Below are positions 43,178 through 51,735 of a DNA stretch of 64,000 bases, one piece after another. The position numbers and the translations under genes were made by a program. The notes under the pieces were generated by a model that saw nothing but the letters and a program-made list of their open reading frames with translations, was not told the origin of the DNA and did not search any database. This stretch comes from an uncultured Bacteroidales bacterium (GTDB lineage: Bacteria; Bacteroidota; Bacteroidia; Bacteroidales; Paludibacteraceae): positions 1 through 64,000 of the forward strand of contig CACZOA010000007.1 in the NCBI GenBank assembly GCA_902782665.1, in the 5' to 3' direction. Each line of letters opens with the position of its first letter. Position 1 is the stretch's first letter.

Positions 43178-43205
43178 GTTGTGTTGTCATTTCCTTTTGA
43201 CACTG

Positions 43206-43235
43206 CAAAGGTAGTGCTTTTTTATTACATGCAAA
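43206..43235 (-). promoter_or_regulatory. tRNA-Cys promoter
   Basis: Minus strand: TTTG (43235-43232), 18 nt, TACCTTTG (43213-43206), about 29 bp before the mature 5' end. Nothing else is seen in 43236-43380. Confidence 0.75.
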
Positions 43236-43419
43236 ACTTTTTGCCACTTTTTTTTAGTTAAACCCTCATTTTTTTTGAAAAAAGTGAAAATAGCTATGGT
43301 TTTCCTCTTTTTTGACCGTCAAAACTGAGAAAAATCAATAGATATGAGGTGATTTAATAATGCTCATATCCATAAAACAAAGAAAGGGCTTTTAGCCCCT
43401 TTCTGTATCTAACAAGTTT

Positions 43420-43617
43420 TTACTCGTCGTCAAGCATCCTCTTCACTTCAACCATGCTGACATCATCAGCTTTGGTTCCTAATAACTGGCAAACCATCAC
43501 CTTGCAGGCGTCAGCCTGAAGTCTCTGAAGTTCTATAACTCCATTGTCTGTAAGCGGCATGCGCTTTGTCCAGACTTTTCCGAACTTGGGATAAATCCTC
43601 AATTCTACGTTAACCAT
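43420..43617 (-). CDS. Hypothetical protein, 65 aa
   Basis: MVNVELRIYPKFGKVWTKRM and an acidic helical C-terminus (VEVKRMLDDE). The open frame continues upstream to 43767 but a -7 box (43652-43659; CAAC in place of CAAA 19 nt further) lies inside that extension, so ATG 43617 is chosen. An imperfect hairpin at 43381-43403 follows the gene. Unknown function. Confidence 0.6.
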   Translation of the reverse strand: MVNVELRIYPKFGKVWTKRMPLTDNGVIELQRLQADACKVMVCQLLGTKADDVSMVEVKRMLDDE

Positions 43618-43867
43618 ATCACTTATCCTTTTATGTATCCTTTTATGTCTCCAAAAATACAAACTTACTTTATTTAAACAACACCTTTCACAAAAATTAA
43701 CACTAAATTCGTATGTTTTGAATATGATTTTATGTTTTTCAGCGGATTTTGGTGAGAAAATGAGCAAAAAAATGGAAAAATCATCAAAATTGACGTGATA
43801 ATGTCGGCTTTTGGGGGCTGAACAGAGACTTTTTGTAGTGGAATGCTATGGTACGACGGTGGAATTT

Positions 43868-44500
43868 CTACTGGTTTTCAGAATATACCAGATCCAATTC
43901 GTCCATAAGCATCTGTACGAGTGGCGATGATTTCAAAAGGGCCTCAAACTTCTGTTTGTTGGTCAATACCTGCTCTTTTGCTATCGCTTCGTCTATGATA
44001 TATTGAACCTCAATCTTGGAATTTGACAGGTGGTTTTTTAACGCATTCAGCAAATTGATGCGTAACTCTGCATTCAGTCTTGAATATGTCTCTTTGGATG
44101 GGACTTTGATCAGGATCTTGAATGAGTCGATCAGCTCAAACTTACATGTGCTTATGATACCAGCCTCTTGTGAACGTTGCTGGTCTCTCCACTCATTATA
44201 TATGCTGATACGTGCGGTCTCCAATCCGCCCTTTGTGACTTCTCGCTCAATCTTATGCTCTTTGACTGTGACGACGAAGTTCTGCTGCTGCTCTTCGTTG
44301 CATCCACGGATGGAATGGGCTGTGATGGTGTGGCCATTCTGTATTGTCTGCAGAGTGGCACGTTTTTGTATCTGAAACGATTGGTTTCCTGCTGCTGGGG
44401 TTGCCGCAACAGGTTGGTCTGTTGCAAACAACTGTAGGAACGACTTTAGGTAGTTGCTGTCGACGTCCCACCAGTCGTCTTTAATGGGCTCCGTCAGGAG
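43868..44500 (-). CDS. dnaX: DnaX C-terminal (tau-like) part, reached by -1 frameshift, 210 codons
   Basis: This frame has no ATG or ribosome binding site near its beginning and continues directly from the dnaX frame across an A10 tract. Its sequence (KDDWWDVDSNYLKSFLQ, EHKIEREVTKGG, NIEVQYIIDE-like strand region) suits the C-terminal part that in tau binds the polymerase alpha subunit and DnaB, poorly conserved between phyla. Joined at 44500 the full product would be 578 residues, close to ordinary Bacteroidetes DnaX. GTG 44527 overlaps dnaX and is an unlikely independent start. Confidence 0.75.
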   Translation of the reverse strand, partial: LLTEPIKDDWWDVDSNYLKSFLQLFATDQPVAATPAAGNQSFQIQKRATLQTIQNGHTITAHSIRGCNEEQQQNFVVTVKEHKIEREVTKGGLETARISIYNEWRDQQRSQEAGIISTCKFELIDSFKILIKVPSKETYSRLNAELRINLLNALKNHLSNSKIEVQYIIDEAIAKEQVLTNKQKFEALLKSSPLVQMLMDELDLVYSENQ

Positions 44501-45603
44501 TTTTTTTTTTCGGCCATTATCTGGCACATGCGGATTGCTGCAAGCTCAACGAGCAATCGCTTGTTTTTGAATGTCGGATATTGTATTCCGCATTCCACAG
44601 CTATTCTCAGACTCTTGTATAGAAAATCCTCTTCACAGTCTCTTGCCGCGTCGACATACTGATCCTGAGCGTGTTTGCTTACATCCAGCAGAGTCACTGT
44701 CTTAGGATCGCGTGCCATCAGTACATTACGTAGATGCTGCGCATAATCGTTGATGAACAGACCTTCGTCGAAACCGTTGGAAATAACTTCGTTGATGATT
44801 GTGAGCACTCCAGAGACGTCGCCATTCTTGCATTGCGTCATAAACTTGAAATAGTAGTCGAAATCGAGAACATTAAGTTTCTGAAGCACTTCATTGTATG
44901 TGATCTTATTGCCGCAGAACGACACTACTTGGTCGAAGATTGACAAGGCGTCACGCATACCACCGTCGGCTTTCTTCGCGATCACAGCCAATGCCTCCTC
45001 CTCTGCATCGATGCCCTCTTTCTTCGCCACATTGGCAAGATGGTCGATTGTGTCGTCGATAGTGATACGTTTGAAATCGTATACCTGGCAGCGGCTCAGA
45101 ATAGTAGGCAGGATCTTATGCTTTTCGGTTGTGGCAAGAATGAAGATGGCGTATGCTGGTGGCTCTTCCAACGTCTTCAAAAAGGCATTGAAAGCGGCGG
45201 TCGTCAGCATATGGACCTCGTCGATGATGTAGACGCTTTTCTGTCCGACTTGTGGCGGCACCATCACTTTGTCGATCAGCAGACGGATGTCATCCACTTT
45301 GTTGTTGGATGCGGCATCAAGTTCATGGATGCAGAACGAACGTCCTTCCGCAAAACTTCTACAGCTTTCGCATTCTCCACACGCCTCAAAATCGTCGGTG
45401 CGGTTCATACAGTTTATCGTCTTGGCGAAGATTCGTGCACACGTCGTCTTTCCGACTCCACGCGGACCAGAAAAAAGGTAGGCACTTGCCAAATGGTTTG
45501 TCTTGATCGCATTCTTCAATGTGTCAGTCAAACCTTTTTGTCCAACGACTGTGCTGAATGTCATTGGACGGTATTTTCTTGCCGAAACGATAAAATCTGC
45601 CAT
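44494..45603 (-). CDS. dnaX: DNA polymerase III gamma/tau subunit, N-terminal ATPase part, 369 aa
   Basis: Clamp-loader ATPase: Walker A SGPRGVGKTTCARIF, four zinc Cys (CMN-C-EC-SC region), Walker B YIIDEVHML, sensor ILATTEKHKILPTILSRCQ. In frame it stops at TGA 44496-44494, five codons after an A10 tract, giving a gamma-like short form. The rest of the protein lies in the -1 frame. A -7 box lies at 45621-45628, 18 bp upstream of the start. Confidence 0.93.
   Translation of the reverse strand: MADFIVSARKYRPMTFSTVVGQKGLTDTLKNAIKTNHLASAYLFSGPRGVGKTTCARIFAKTINCMNRTDDFEACGECESCRSFAEGRSFCIHELDAASNNKVDDIRLLIDKVMVPPQVGQKSVYIIDEVHMLTTAAFNAFLKTLEEPPAYAIFILATTEKHKILPTILSRCQVYDFKRITIDDTIDHLANVAKKEGIDAEEEALAVIAKKADGGMRDALSIFDQVVSFCGNKITYNEVLQKLNVLDFDYYFKFMTQCKNGDVSGVLTIINEVISNGFDEGLFINDYAQHLRNVLMARDPKTVTLLDVSKHAQDQYVDAARDCEEDFLYKSLRIAVECGIQYPTFKNKRLLVELAAIRMCQIMAEKKNS
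44500..44510 (-). promoter_or_regulatory. dnaX: A10 slippery tract in dnaX
   Basis: On the minus strand the frame-0 codons are GAA AAA AAA AAC, containing the -1 slippery heptamer A-AAA-AAC. Directly after it CTCC-TGAC-GGAG can form a small hairpin that includes the frame-0 stop. Either ribosomal slippage or polymerase slippage on A10 would give both short and long DnaX. Confidence 0.7.
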
Positions 45604-45716
45604 ATTATTCTTCTTTCACGCAAAGATAATTATTTTGCCGCAATTTTACGATAACGAAGATAAAAACATATTGCCATCAGCCGGCGTCGACATCTTCATC
45701 ATCATCTGCCGATGCC

Positions 45717-47396
45717 TTAGTTTTTTGCCATCAAAACCTCAAGGATCACACCACTTTGAGCTGGTACCGAAACCTTCAATGGCGAGTCTGCACTAAGTTC
45801 AATCTTGACTGTTTTGCCAGACATCAGTTCTGTAGCCGACACTTTGCCCTGCTTGATGCCAAGATAATCGAACATGTGTTGAGGCAGGTTGATAAGGTTG
45901 TTTTTCTTCTCGTCGCTGAAATTTGCCACGAAGATGAGAGCCCTCTCGTCGCTTCTTCTTACATATGCATACTGACGGTGATGGTCGAATGAATCGTTTT
46001 GATAATTGACATACATCAGATCGTAGAATGTACCGTTGTAGATACACTCGTTGTCACGGCATATTGTGAGGAGACGGGAGTAGAAACTCTCCAGATCTTT
46101 TTCTGCCTTTGTGGATTTGCCATTGAGTTTCCTCTGAATGGTTGGCACGACAGAATAGTCGAAGATGGATGTTTTTCCGTCGTCGCCGCTGAATCCTTGC
46201 TCACCTACAGCTGGCTCGCCAAGCTCCTGTCCGAAATAAACCATTGTCGGAGCTTTTGAGACTGTCGCTGCGACAAACATCGCAGGACGGCCTTTGATCG
46301 CGTCGCCAAGCACATGGCTTGATGCAAGACGCTGCTCGTCGTGATTCTCCATGAATGTCAGCATCGACGGTGCCAAGCCGTCCAAACGTTGCCAGCATCC
46401 TGTGATGGCAGATGCACTTGCTTTGCATTCTGCGATTGCACGGAGAGTGTCGTATAGACCTACTTTATCGTAAAGATAGTCGAAATGACCACGGAAGATA
46501 TAATCTCTGTATTGTGATGGATTATATGTCTCAGCTATAAATATGATCGACGGATATTTCTCCTTCACCTGAGGAATGACCCATTCCCAGAATTCTGTCG
46601 GAACCATCTCCGCCATATCGCAACGGAAACCGTCGACTTTTTTCTTCGCCCAGAACAAAAGGATGTCGCGCATCTTGTTCCAAGTAGACGGGATAGGGCA
46701 GATGTCAAGTCTGTTACCGTTAGTGTAGTCACGACCGTAGTTCAACTTCACGGTTTCATACCATTGGTAGATTCCTGGATTGTTGGCATAGTAGTCGTCT
46801 CCTGTCACTTTGCAAGGGAACTCAACGTATTCCTCCTTTGCCTCACCCTTCATATCGAACTGGGCACAAAGTTTTTCACCTGGAAGATAGTAGAAATTGT
46901 TGTCACGGTTGAAACGGACGTCTGTGATGTCGTCTGCACCAAGGTCACGCACTCCACGTGGTTTTGAATCCGAGTGGTAGCTGCGGGCAACGTGGTTAGG
47001 AACGAAATCCATAATCACCTTCAAGCCAGCTTTGTGAGTGCGGACGATAAGATCTTCATACTCACTCATACGCTTGTCCACATCTGTAGCCAGATCCGGA
47101 TCTACATCGTAGTAGTCTTTGATTGCGTAAGGGCTTCCTGCACGACCTTTCACAACCGCAGGATGGTCTGGGGTGATCTTGTGTGCAGAATAATCAGTCT
47201 TTGTGGCGTGTTCTATCACACCAGTGTACCATATATGTGTATAGCCGGAGTTTTTTATTCCTGTCAAACGATCTTCTGTGAAATCTGCAAATTTTCCGCA
47301 TCCGTTATCGTTAATGCTTCCGTCAAACTTAGTCTTTTTGGCCATGTTGCCATACAGACGTGGCAACACTTGATATATTAAAATCTTTTTTGACAT
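45717..47396 (-). CDS. GH13 alpha-amylase-family enzyme, 559 aa
   Basis: No signal peptide, so likely cytoplasmic. The four GH13 regions are visible: VIMDFVPNHV, VDGFRCDMAEM (nucleophile Asp), IIFIAETYN (acid/base Glu) and FMENHDEQR (stabilising Asp). The C-terminal beta domain is complete. Expected to cut alpha-1,4 glucans of stored glycogen or imported maltodextrin, in line with the alpha-glucan operon at 49003-53661. Confidence 0.9.
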   Translation of the reverse strand: MSKKILIYQVLPRLYGNMAKKTKFDGSINDNGCGKFADFTEDRLTGIKNSGYTHIWYTGVIEHATKTDYSAHKITPDHPAVVKGRAGSPYAIKDYYDVDPDLATDVDKRMSEYEDLIVRTHKAGLKVIMDFVPNHVARSYHSDSKPRGVRDLGADDITDVRFNRDNNFYYLPGEKLCAQFDMKGEAKEEYVEFPCKVTGDDYYANNPGIYQWYETVKLNYGRDYTNGNRLDICPIPSTWNKMRDILLFWAKKKVDGFRCDMAEMVPTEFWEWVIPQVKEKYPSIIFIAETYNPSQYRDYIFRGHFDYLYDKVGLYDTLRAIAECKASASAITGCWQRLDGLAPSMLTFMENHDEQRLASSHVLGDAIKGRPAMFVAATVSKAPTMVYFGQELGEPAVGEQGFSGDDGKTSIFDYSVVPTIQRKLNGKSTKAEKDLESFYSRLLTICRDNECIYNGTFYDLMYVNYQNDSFDHHRQYAYVRRSDERALIFVANFSDEKKNNLINLPQHMFDYLGIKQGKVSATELMSGKTVKIELSADSPLKVSVPAQSGVILEVLMAKN

Positions 47397-47419
47397 AGTT
47401 TATGTAATTTCAGTTGTTG

Positions 47420-47450
47420 CAAAATTACGTAATTCACAATAAATTACAAA
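47420..47450 (-). promoter_or_regulatory. GH13 gene promoter
   Basis: Minus strand: TTTG (47450-47447), exactly 19 nt, TAATTTTG (47427-47420), 24 bp before the start codon. Confidence 0.82.
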
Positions 47451-47506
47451 ATAGTTAAGTTATAATATATGTGTAGCTTTTTATCGTTTTGGAGTAATCA
47501 ACAAAA

Positions 47507-47538
47507 AAAGAGACCAGGATTAATCTTGGTCTCTCTTT
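47507..47538 (-). terminator. tRNA-Leu terminator
   Basis: AGAGACCA / TGGTCTCT stem (47509-47516 with 47527-47534) with a T-run on the minus strand, right after the tRNA. Confidence 0.85.
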
Positions 47539-47539
47539 G

Positions 47540-47621
47540 TGCGGATGACGGGACTCGAACCCACACACCTCTCAGTACTAGATCCTAAGTCTAGCGCGGC
47601 TACCAATTACGCCACATCCGC
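47540..47621 (-). tRNA. tRNA-Leu (TAG)
   Basis: Minus strand: acceptor GCGGATG / CATCCGC, anticodon loop CTTAGGA between CTAGA and TCTAG giving anticodon TAG, a class II variable arm and TTCGAGT T-loop. The discriminator is A. About 82 nt. Confidence 0.95.
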
Positions 47622-47632
47622 ATTTGCGACTG

Positions 47633-47663
47633 CAAATGTACTGCTTTATTTTGATATTGCAAA
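47633..47663 (-). promoter_or_regulatory. tRNA-Leu promoter
   Basis: Minus strand: TTTG (47663-47660), exactly 19 nt, TACATTTG (47640-47633), 12 bp from the mature tRNA. Nothing is seen in 47664-47811. Confidence 0.82.
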
Positions 47664-47811
47664 TTTCTGAGAAAGAAATTTCAAAAAAAGTCTCTTTTTT
47701 GTGTTCGAAGTATAAAGAGATAAGAGAACATGTGTGGCAAAGATGAAATAGAGAACCGAATATAAGTCTTCTATGGTTTATGTGTTTGGAGTAAGCCTTG
47801 CGTTGAAAAAT

Positions 47812-47987
47812 AAAAAAAGGGAGATGAACAAAGAAAGTTCATCTCCTTGTAAAATTATGGAAAAGTTTGTTTTATTTTCCTTTTTATACTGATACTTATT
47901 AATTGTGGAATATAAAAAGTTTTGAATTTTCTTCGTGTCACACGCTGACAAATCCAAAAGCCGTTAAAACATGCGTTTCTTTAACGA
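47812..47987 (-). ncRNA. Candidate structured small RNA, about 175 nt
   Basis: A minus-strand -7 box TAACTTTG (48000-47993) starts it and a 10-bp terminator GGAGATGAAC / GTTCATCTCC with a T7 tail (47812-47846) ends it. No open frame of useful length lies between. Predicted local hairpins: CGTTAAA/TTTAACG, CGTG/CACG, CTTTTTATA/TATAAAAAG (9 bp) and GGAAAA/TTTTCC. The -33 element is poor. 6S RNA was considered, but the long rod shape is not evident. Identity unknown. Confidence 0.6.
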
Positions 47988-48000
47988 CAATGCAAAGTTA

Positions 48001-48284
48001 GTATTATGTAAATACTAAACGGGATTTTTACATAATTTAACATGTTTTTTCACCATTATTAACTTTCTGCAGATAATAAGTCGCATTGAACCATTCGCAG
48101 AAAAAAAGTGGATTTCAGCAGATTTTGTTTTTCTTTTGTATTTTAAGTTGTTGAAATATAATGATTTGTACGTGTAGGTTGAACTTTTTTTGATTAGAGG
48201 TAGAGTGGTTTAGCTATAAAAGAGACGTTTTTTTATGTTGAATCTCTTTTTTTCTCGAATTAACAATTTAAGAATTGATTTAAC
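48001..48284. other. Gap between ncRNA and marR
   Basis: A/T-rich, no coding frame. A weak AAAGAGA / TCTCTTT hairpin followed by T's lies at about 48219-48251. Otherwise nothing supported. Confidence 0.4.
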
Positions 48285-48317
48285 AAAAAACCTGAAGCTG
48301 TAGAGCCTCAGGTTTTT
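48285..48317 (-). terminator. marR terminator
   Basis: A 10-bp stem AAAAACCTGA / TCAGGTTTTT (48286-48295 with 48308-48317); T-run on the minus strand. Confidence 0.87.
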
Positions 48318-48342
48318 AAATTTCTAATTTAACATTGGTGAA

Positions 48343-48843
48343 TTATTGTGCTACAACGTTGATCATTTCAGCACGCATATTCTCCATCATACGTTTCAAG
48401 ACGCTCTGCATTACATTGACCTCATCGTCGCTGATTCCCTTGAATGCCTTCTTGAAAGCAACTTTTGTTACATCAATGATGCCTGGAACAACACCTTTAC
48501 CCTTTGAAGTTAGGTAAATGTTCTTAGCACGTCTGTCGTTAGGGTCGCTTCTTCTCTCCAACATCTTCAATCCTTCAAGCTCATCGATCAAACGAGTGAT
48601 GCTCGGACTGTCTTTGTCTAGTGAGATAGCGATGTCTCTCTGTGTCAAACCATCGTAGAAGTTAAGCAAGAATACCACCAATGCCTGCTCGAATGTTAGT
48701 TCGTAGCCTGCATCTTTCAACTCTTTGTTAGCCAACAAAGTGATAGACTCACTGATTCTACCGTTCTTAACCGCCAAAATGACGCTTGTCTCTAGTGTCA
48801 ATCCTTCCATAGGAACTGACGTACGCATGTTTTCCTTTTCCAT
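48343..48843 (-). CDS. MarR-family transcriptional regulator, 166 aa
   Basis: Winged helix typical of MarR: YDGLTQRDIAISLDKDSPSI, TRLIDELEGLKMLERRSDPNDRRAKNIYLTSKG with the DxRxK wing. The dimer helices lie at both ends. A -7 box TATATTTG (48870-48863) puts the transcription start close to the ATGs at 48852 and 48843, so the leader is very short. Targets unknown; no divergent efflux gene is present. Confidence 0.9.
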   Translation of the reverse strand: MEKENMRTSVPMEGLTLETSVILAVKNGRISESITLLANKELKDAGYELTFEQALVVFLLNFYDGLTQRDIAISLDKDSPSITRLIDELEGLKMLERRSDPNDRRAKNIYLTSKGKGVVPGIIDVTKVAFKKAFKGISDDEVNVMQSVLKRMMENMRAEMINVVAQ

Positions 48844-48939
48844 ATTCCACATAATTTTTATGCAAATATATATTTTAATTTATAATGAATACAAGAAACA
48901 AGTTCATTTTTTTACTTTTTTTGTCCTTTTTTATTAAAA

Positions 48940-48969
48940 AAAAGCACGTTTTGTATAAAAAACGTGCTT
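48940..48969 (-). terminator. Terminator of the alpha-glucan operon
   Basis: An 11-bp stem AAGCACGTTTT / AAAACGTGCTT (48942-48952 with 48959-48969) with T's after it on the minus strand. Confidence 0.87.
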
Positions 48970-49002
48970 AAATATGCTGTAAAGCATGAAATTTTCAGTT
49001 GC

Positions 49003-50427
49003 TTATTTTGCTTTTTTCTTTGTCTCTTTTTCTTTGGCAACAGGCTTCTTTTCAACTGCTTTTTTCACCTTTTTTTCTTCAACAACCTGCTTTTCCTCAA
49101 CTGCTTCCTTTGTTTCTTTTGCCGCTTTCTTTGTTGTTTTTTCAGCTTTTGCTTCTGACTTAGTAATTTTTTTGCCAGATTTTAGAGCGGCTAATTCAGC
49201 TTCAAGAGCAAGTTTCTCTTTTACCAGTGAGTTCAACTCTTCTTCGCTGATGTCGGCAGTGAAGAAACTCTCGATGCGTTTGTTGAAGTCAGACAAGACA
49301 TTCATAAAGTTGATGAATGCGTCGTATGGTGAGTCGTACGGACAGAATGTTTGGTTATAGAACGATGTGCTCATATAATACAGATGGTCTGTTGACTGTA
49401 TTTTGTACCAATCATCGATTATCTGTTTGTCTGAACATCTGTTTACCTTGTCAGTCAAAGCATACAGTTTATTGAATGCTTCGTTCTGAATTGTGTTGGC
49501 AAGCCATGGCGACAGGTCTTTTGTCGCATTTGCCCACGTTGTAGGGTGGGGTGCTGATATCTGGTCTGTCGGATTATTGTTGTTGATCACCTCTGAAGGA
49601 GTGGCGAATTTGATTCCTCTGCTTGCTGCTACTTTCGGTAGGGCTTTGAAGAAATCAAAGATACCTGTGTTTGCGTTCTGAATCTCACCCAACACTTCGT
49701 AGTTCATGAACAGGTTGACTACCTGCTCTTCTGGATTGTTCATTATCCAATTGGCAAACTTGTCAGCGGTTAGCGGAAACTCTCTCCAACCCCAGTCTGA
49801 GAATCTGTATGCTATGTCGTCGCTCATTCCACAGTTTTTCAAAAGAAGTTTCATTCTTTTGTTTGCAGCAGAACAATATACGTAGTTAGGACTCTTCCAA
49901 TCCAATGTCTGTGGGGCTCCTTCCGCAAGCATTCCAGCAAATCCCATGTTTAGCACTCTGTCCACCATGTCGTCGCAGAATAGAAGCTCTGAGTTTCTGA
50001 ACACTGTTGGCTTCTGCCCGAACAGAGATTCAATTTTCTTTGAATGGGCCTCTACCTGTTTCTCGAATTCATTGTTCTCTTTGCGTAATGATGCGAATGA
50101 GTGTGCGTATGTCTCACCAAGAAACTCTACACATCCAGTCTTTGCCAGTTTCTTGAAACTGTCGATTACTTCAGGACAGTAGTGCTCAAGCTGTTCCAAT
50201 GCCAAACCAGATATTGAGTAAGCGACTTTGAATTCGCCATTGCTCTCTTTGATCATCTGAAGCATTGCATTGTTGGCTGGAATATAGCTGTTCTTTGCAA
50301 TTCTTTTTATGATAGCTTCATTATTGGCATCGTCGAAATAGTGGTGGTCGGCTCCAATGTTGAAGAATCTATATCTTTTTAGTCGAAACGGCTGATGTAT
50401 TTGAAAGTATAAACAAATCGACTTCAT
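49003..50427 (-). CDS. GH57 alpha-glucan-active enzyme with Lys/Glu-rich tail, 474 aa
   Basis: GH57 features: N-terminal FQIHQPFRLKRY, EFLGETYAHSF, RNSELLFCDD and DWGWREFPLTADKFA. GH57 enzymes cut or branch alpha-glucans with retention. After about residue 400 there is a tail of roughly 65 residues built of Lys, Glu, Ala, Thr and Val (EEKKVKKAVEKKP-type), possibly a coiled or unstructured anchor. It is last in the operon with a GT4 and a debranching enzyme. Confidence 0.88.
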   Translation of the reverse strand: MKSICLYFQIHQPFRLKRYRFFNIGADHHYFDDANNEAIIKRIAKNSYIPANNAMLQMIKESNGEFKVAYSISGLALEQLEHYCPEVIDSFKKLAKTGCVEFLGETYAHSFASLRKENNEFEKQVEAHSKKIESLFGQKPTVFRNSELLFCDDMVDRVLNMGFAGMLAEGAPQTLDWKSPNYVYCSAANKRMKLLLKNCGMSDDIAYRFSDWGWREFPLTADKFANWIMNNPEEQVVNLFMNYEVLGEIQNANTGIFDFFKALPKVAASRGIKFATPSEVINNNNPTDQISAPHPTTWANATKDLSPWLANTIQNEAFNKLYALTDKVNRCSDKQIIDDWYKIQSTDHLYYMSTSFYNQTFCPYDSPYDAFINFMNVLSDFNKRIESFFTADISEEELNSLVKEKLALEAELAALKSGKKITKSEAKAEKTTKKAAKETKEAVEEKQVVEEKKVKKAVEKKPVAKEKETKKKAK

Positions 50428-50455
50428 ATATCTTTACTTTTAAATTGTTGACAAA

Positions 50456-51721
50456 TTATTTGTAGCCAAGCACTTGGTTGTATACGTTTATTACTTTATC
50501 ACCTGCGTATTCCCATTTTATCTCGTCTACCTCTTTCTTTCCCTCCACTTTCAAGTATTCAGCGAAAGCGTCATTGGTTACAATCGAATGGATGGCGTCG
50601 GCCATTGCGTCGATATCCCAAAAATCGACTTTGATCACTTTCGATAGAATCTCTGCGCATCCGCTTTGCTTCGACACTATTGTCGGCACTCCACATTGCA
50701 TCGCCTCCAACGGTGATATTCCGAATGGCTCAGACACTGACGGCATTATATAAAGGTCGCTGCTTTTAAGCATTTCGTAAACTTCCTTTCCTTTAAGGAA
50801 TCCGGTGAAGTGGAATCTGTCGACTATGCCGTATGCCGACGCGAGGTCGACCATCTCGGCCATTTTGTCGCCGCCTCCTGCCATCACGAATCGCACGTTC
50901 GGTGTTCTTTGCAACACCTGTCTTGCAGCCTGCACGAAGAATTCCGGACCCTTCTGCATTGTGATTCGTCCTAGGAATGTCACGATCTTGTCGCCTGTAT
51001 TGTTGTTTGGCTTGATATCCAGAATCTCACGGCTTAACGGTGTCACCGCATTGTGCACTGTTGTCACCTTTCTTGGATCTATATGATATTTGTTGATCAC
51101 AGTGTCTCTTGTCATGTTGCTCACTGTGATGATATGGTCTGCCATGTCCATACCGTATTTCTCAATGTTGTAGACGGTAGGGTTCACGTTTCCGCGGCTT
51201 CTGTCGAAATCAGTCGCATGGACGTGGATGACAAGTGGTTTTCCTGTTATCTGTTTTGCCTTCACACCGGCGTCGTATGTAAGCCAGTCGTGAGAGTGGA
51301 TGATGTCGAAGTTGTTCGATCGGCACACCACACCTGCCACAGCTTCATAGTTGCGTATTTCTTCTAGCAGATTGTCTGGATAGCGTCCGGAAAACTCTAC
51401 TGATCCGATGCCGTTGGTTCCTATATAACGGTTGTCTTCACAGATACAGTTTCTGAAATGGTAATATTCGTCGCTGCTTATTCTTCCTTCCAAAGAATCT
51501 TTCAGGAACTTGCGGTCTGGCTCCTGCCATACGATCGGCACTTTGTTTGCTGCAATGATTTTCAAGAAACTTTGGTCTTCGTCGCCCCATGGTTTTGGTA
51601 ACACCAAGGTGATGTCAATATCTTTGTGTCGTGACATACCTTTTATCAAACCGTAGCTTGCAGTACCAAGTCCTCCTAATATGTGAGGTGGAAATTCCCA
51701 CCCAAACATTAAAGCCTTCAT
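50456..51721 (-). CDS. GT4 glycosyltransferase (glycogen synthase-like), 421 aa
   Basis: GT-B fold: MKALMFGWEFPPHILGGLGTA with the glucan-synthase-type Gly-rich start, SHDWLTYDAGV, VTFLGRITMQKGPEFF, and the EPFGISPLEAMQCGVP donor-site motif. Located between the debranching enzyme (14 bp) and GH57 (28 bp), it most likely elongates alpha-glucan (glycogen). Donor sugar nucleotide unknown. Confidence 0.87.
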   Translation of the reverse strand: MKALMFGWEFPPHILGGLGTASYGLIKGMSRHKDIDITLVLPKPWGDEDQSFLKIIAANKVPIVWQEPDRKFLKDSLEGRISSDEYYHFRNCICEDNRYIGTNGIGSVEFSGRYPDNLLEEIRNYEAVAGVVCRSNNFDIIHSHDWLTYDAGVKAKQITGKPLVIHVHATDFDRSRGNVNPTVYNIEKYGMDMADHIITVSNMTRDTVINKYHIDPRKVTTVHNAVTPLSREILDIKPNNNTGDKIVTFLGRITMQKGPEFFVQAARQVLQRTPNVRFVMAGGGDKMAEMVDLASAYGIVDRFHFTGFLKGKEVYEMLKSSDLYIMPSVSEPFGISPLEAMQCGVPTIVSKQSGCAEILSKVIKVDFWDIDAMADAIHSIVTNDAFAEYLKVEGKKEVDEIKWEYAGDKVINVYNQVLGYK

Positions 51722-51735
51722 ACACTATCCTTTCT

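Noticed and set aside
43868-44527. Downstream dnaX frame as an independent gene
   Set aside because: There is no start signal other than a GTG inside dnaX, and a -1 shift at A10 joins it to give a normal-sized DnaX.
47812-47987. The ncRNA candidate as 6S RNA
   Set aside because: The single long rod with a central bubble and paired ends is not visible; several separate hairpins are.
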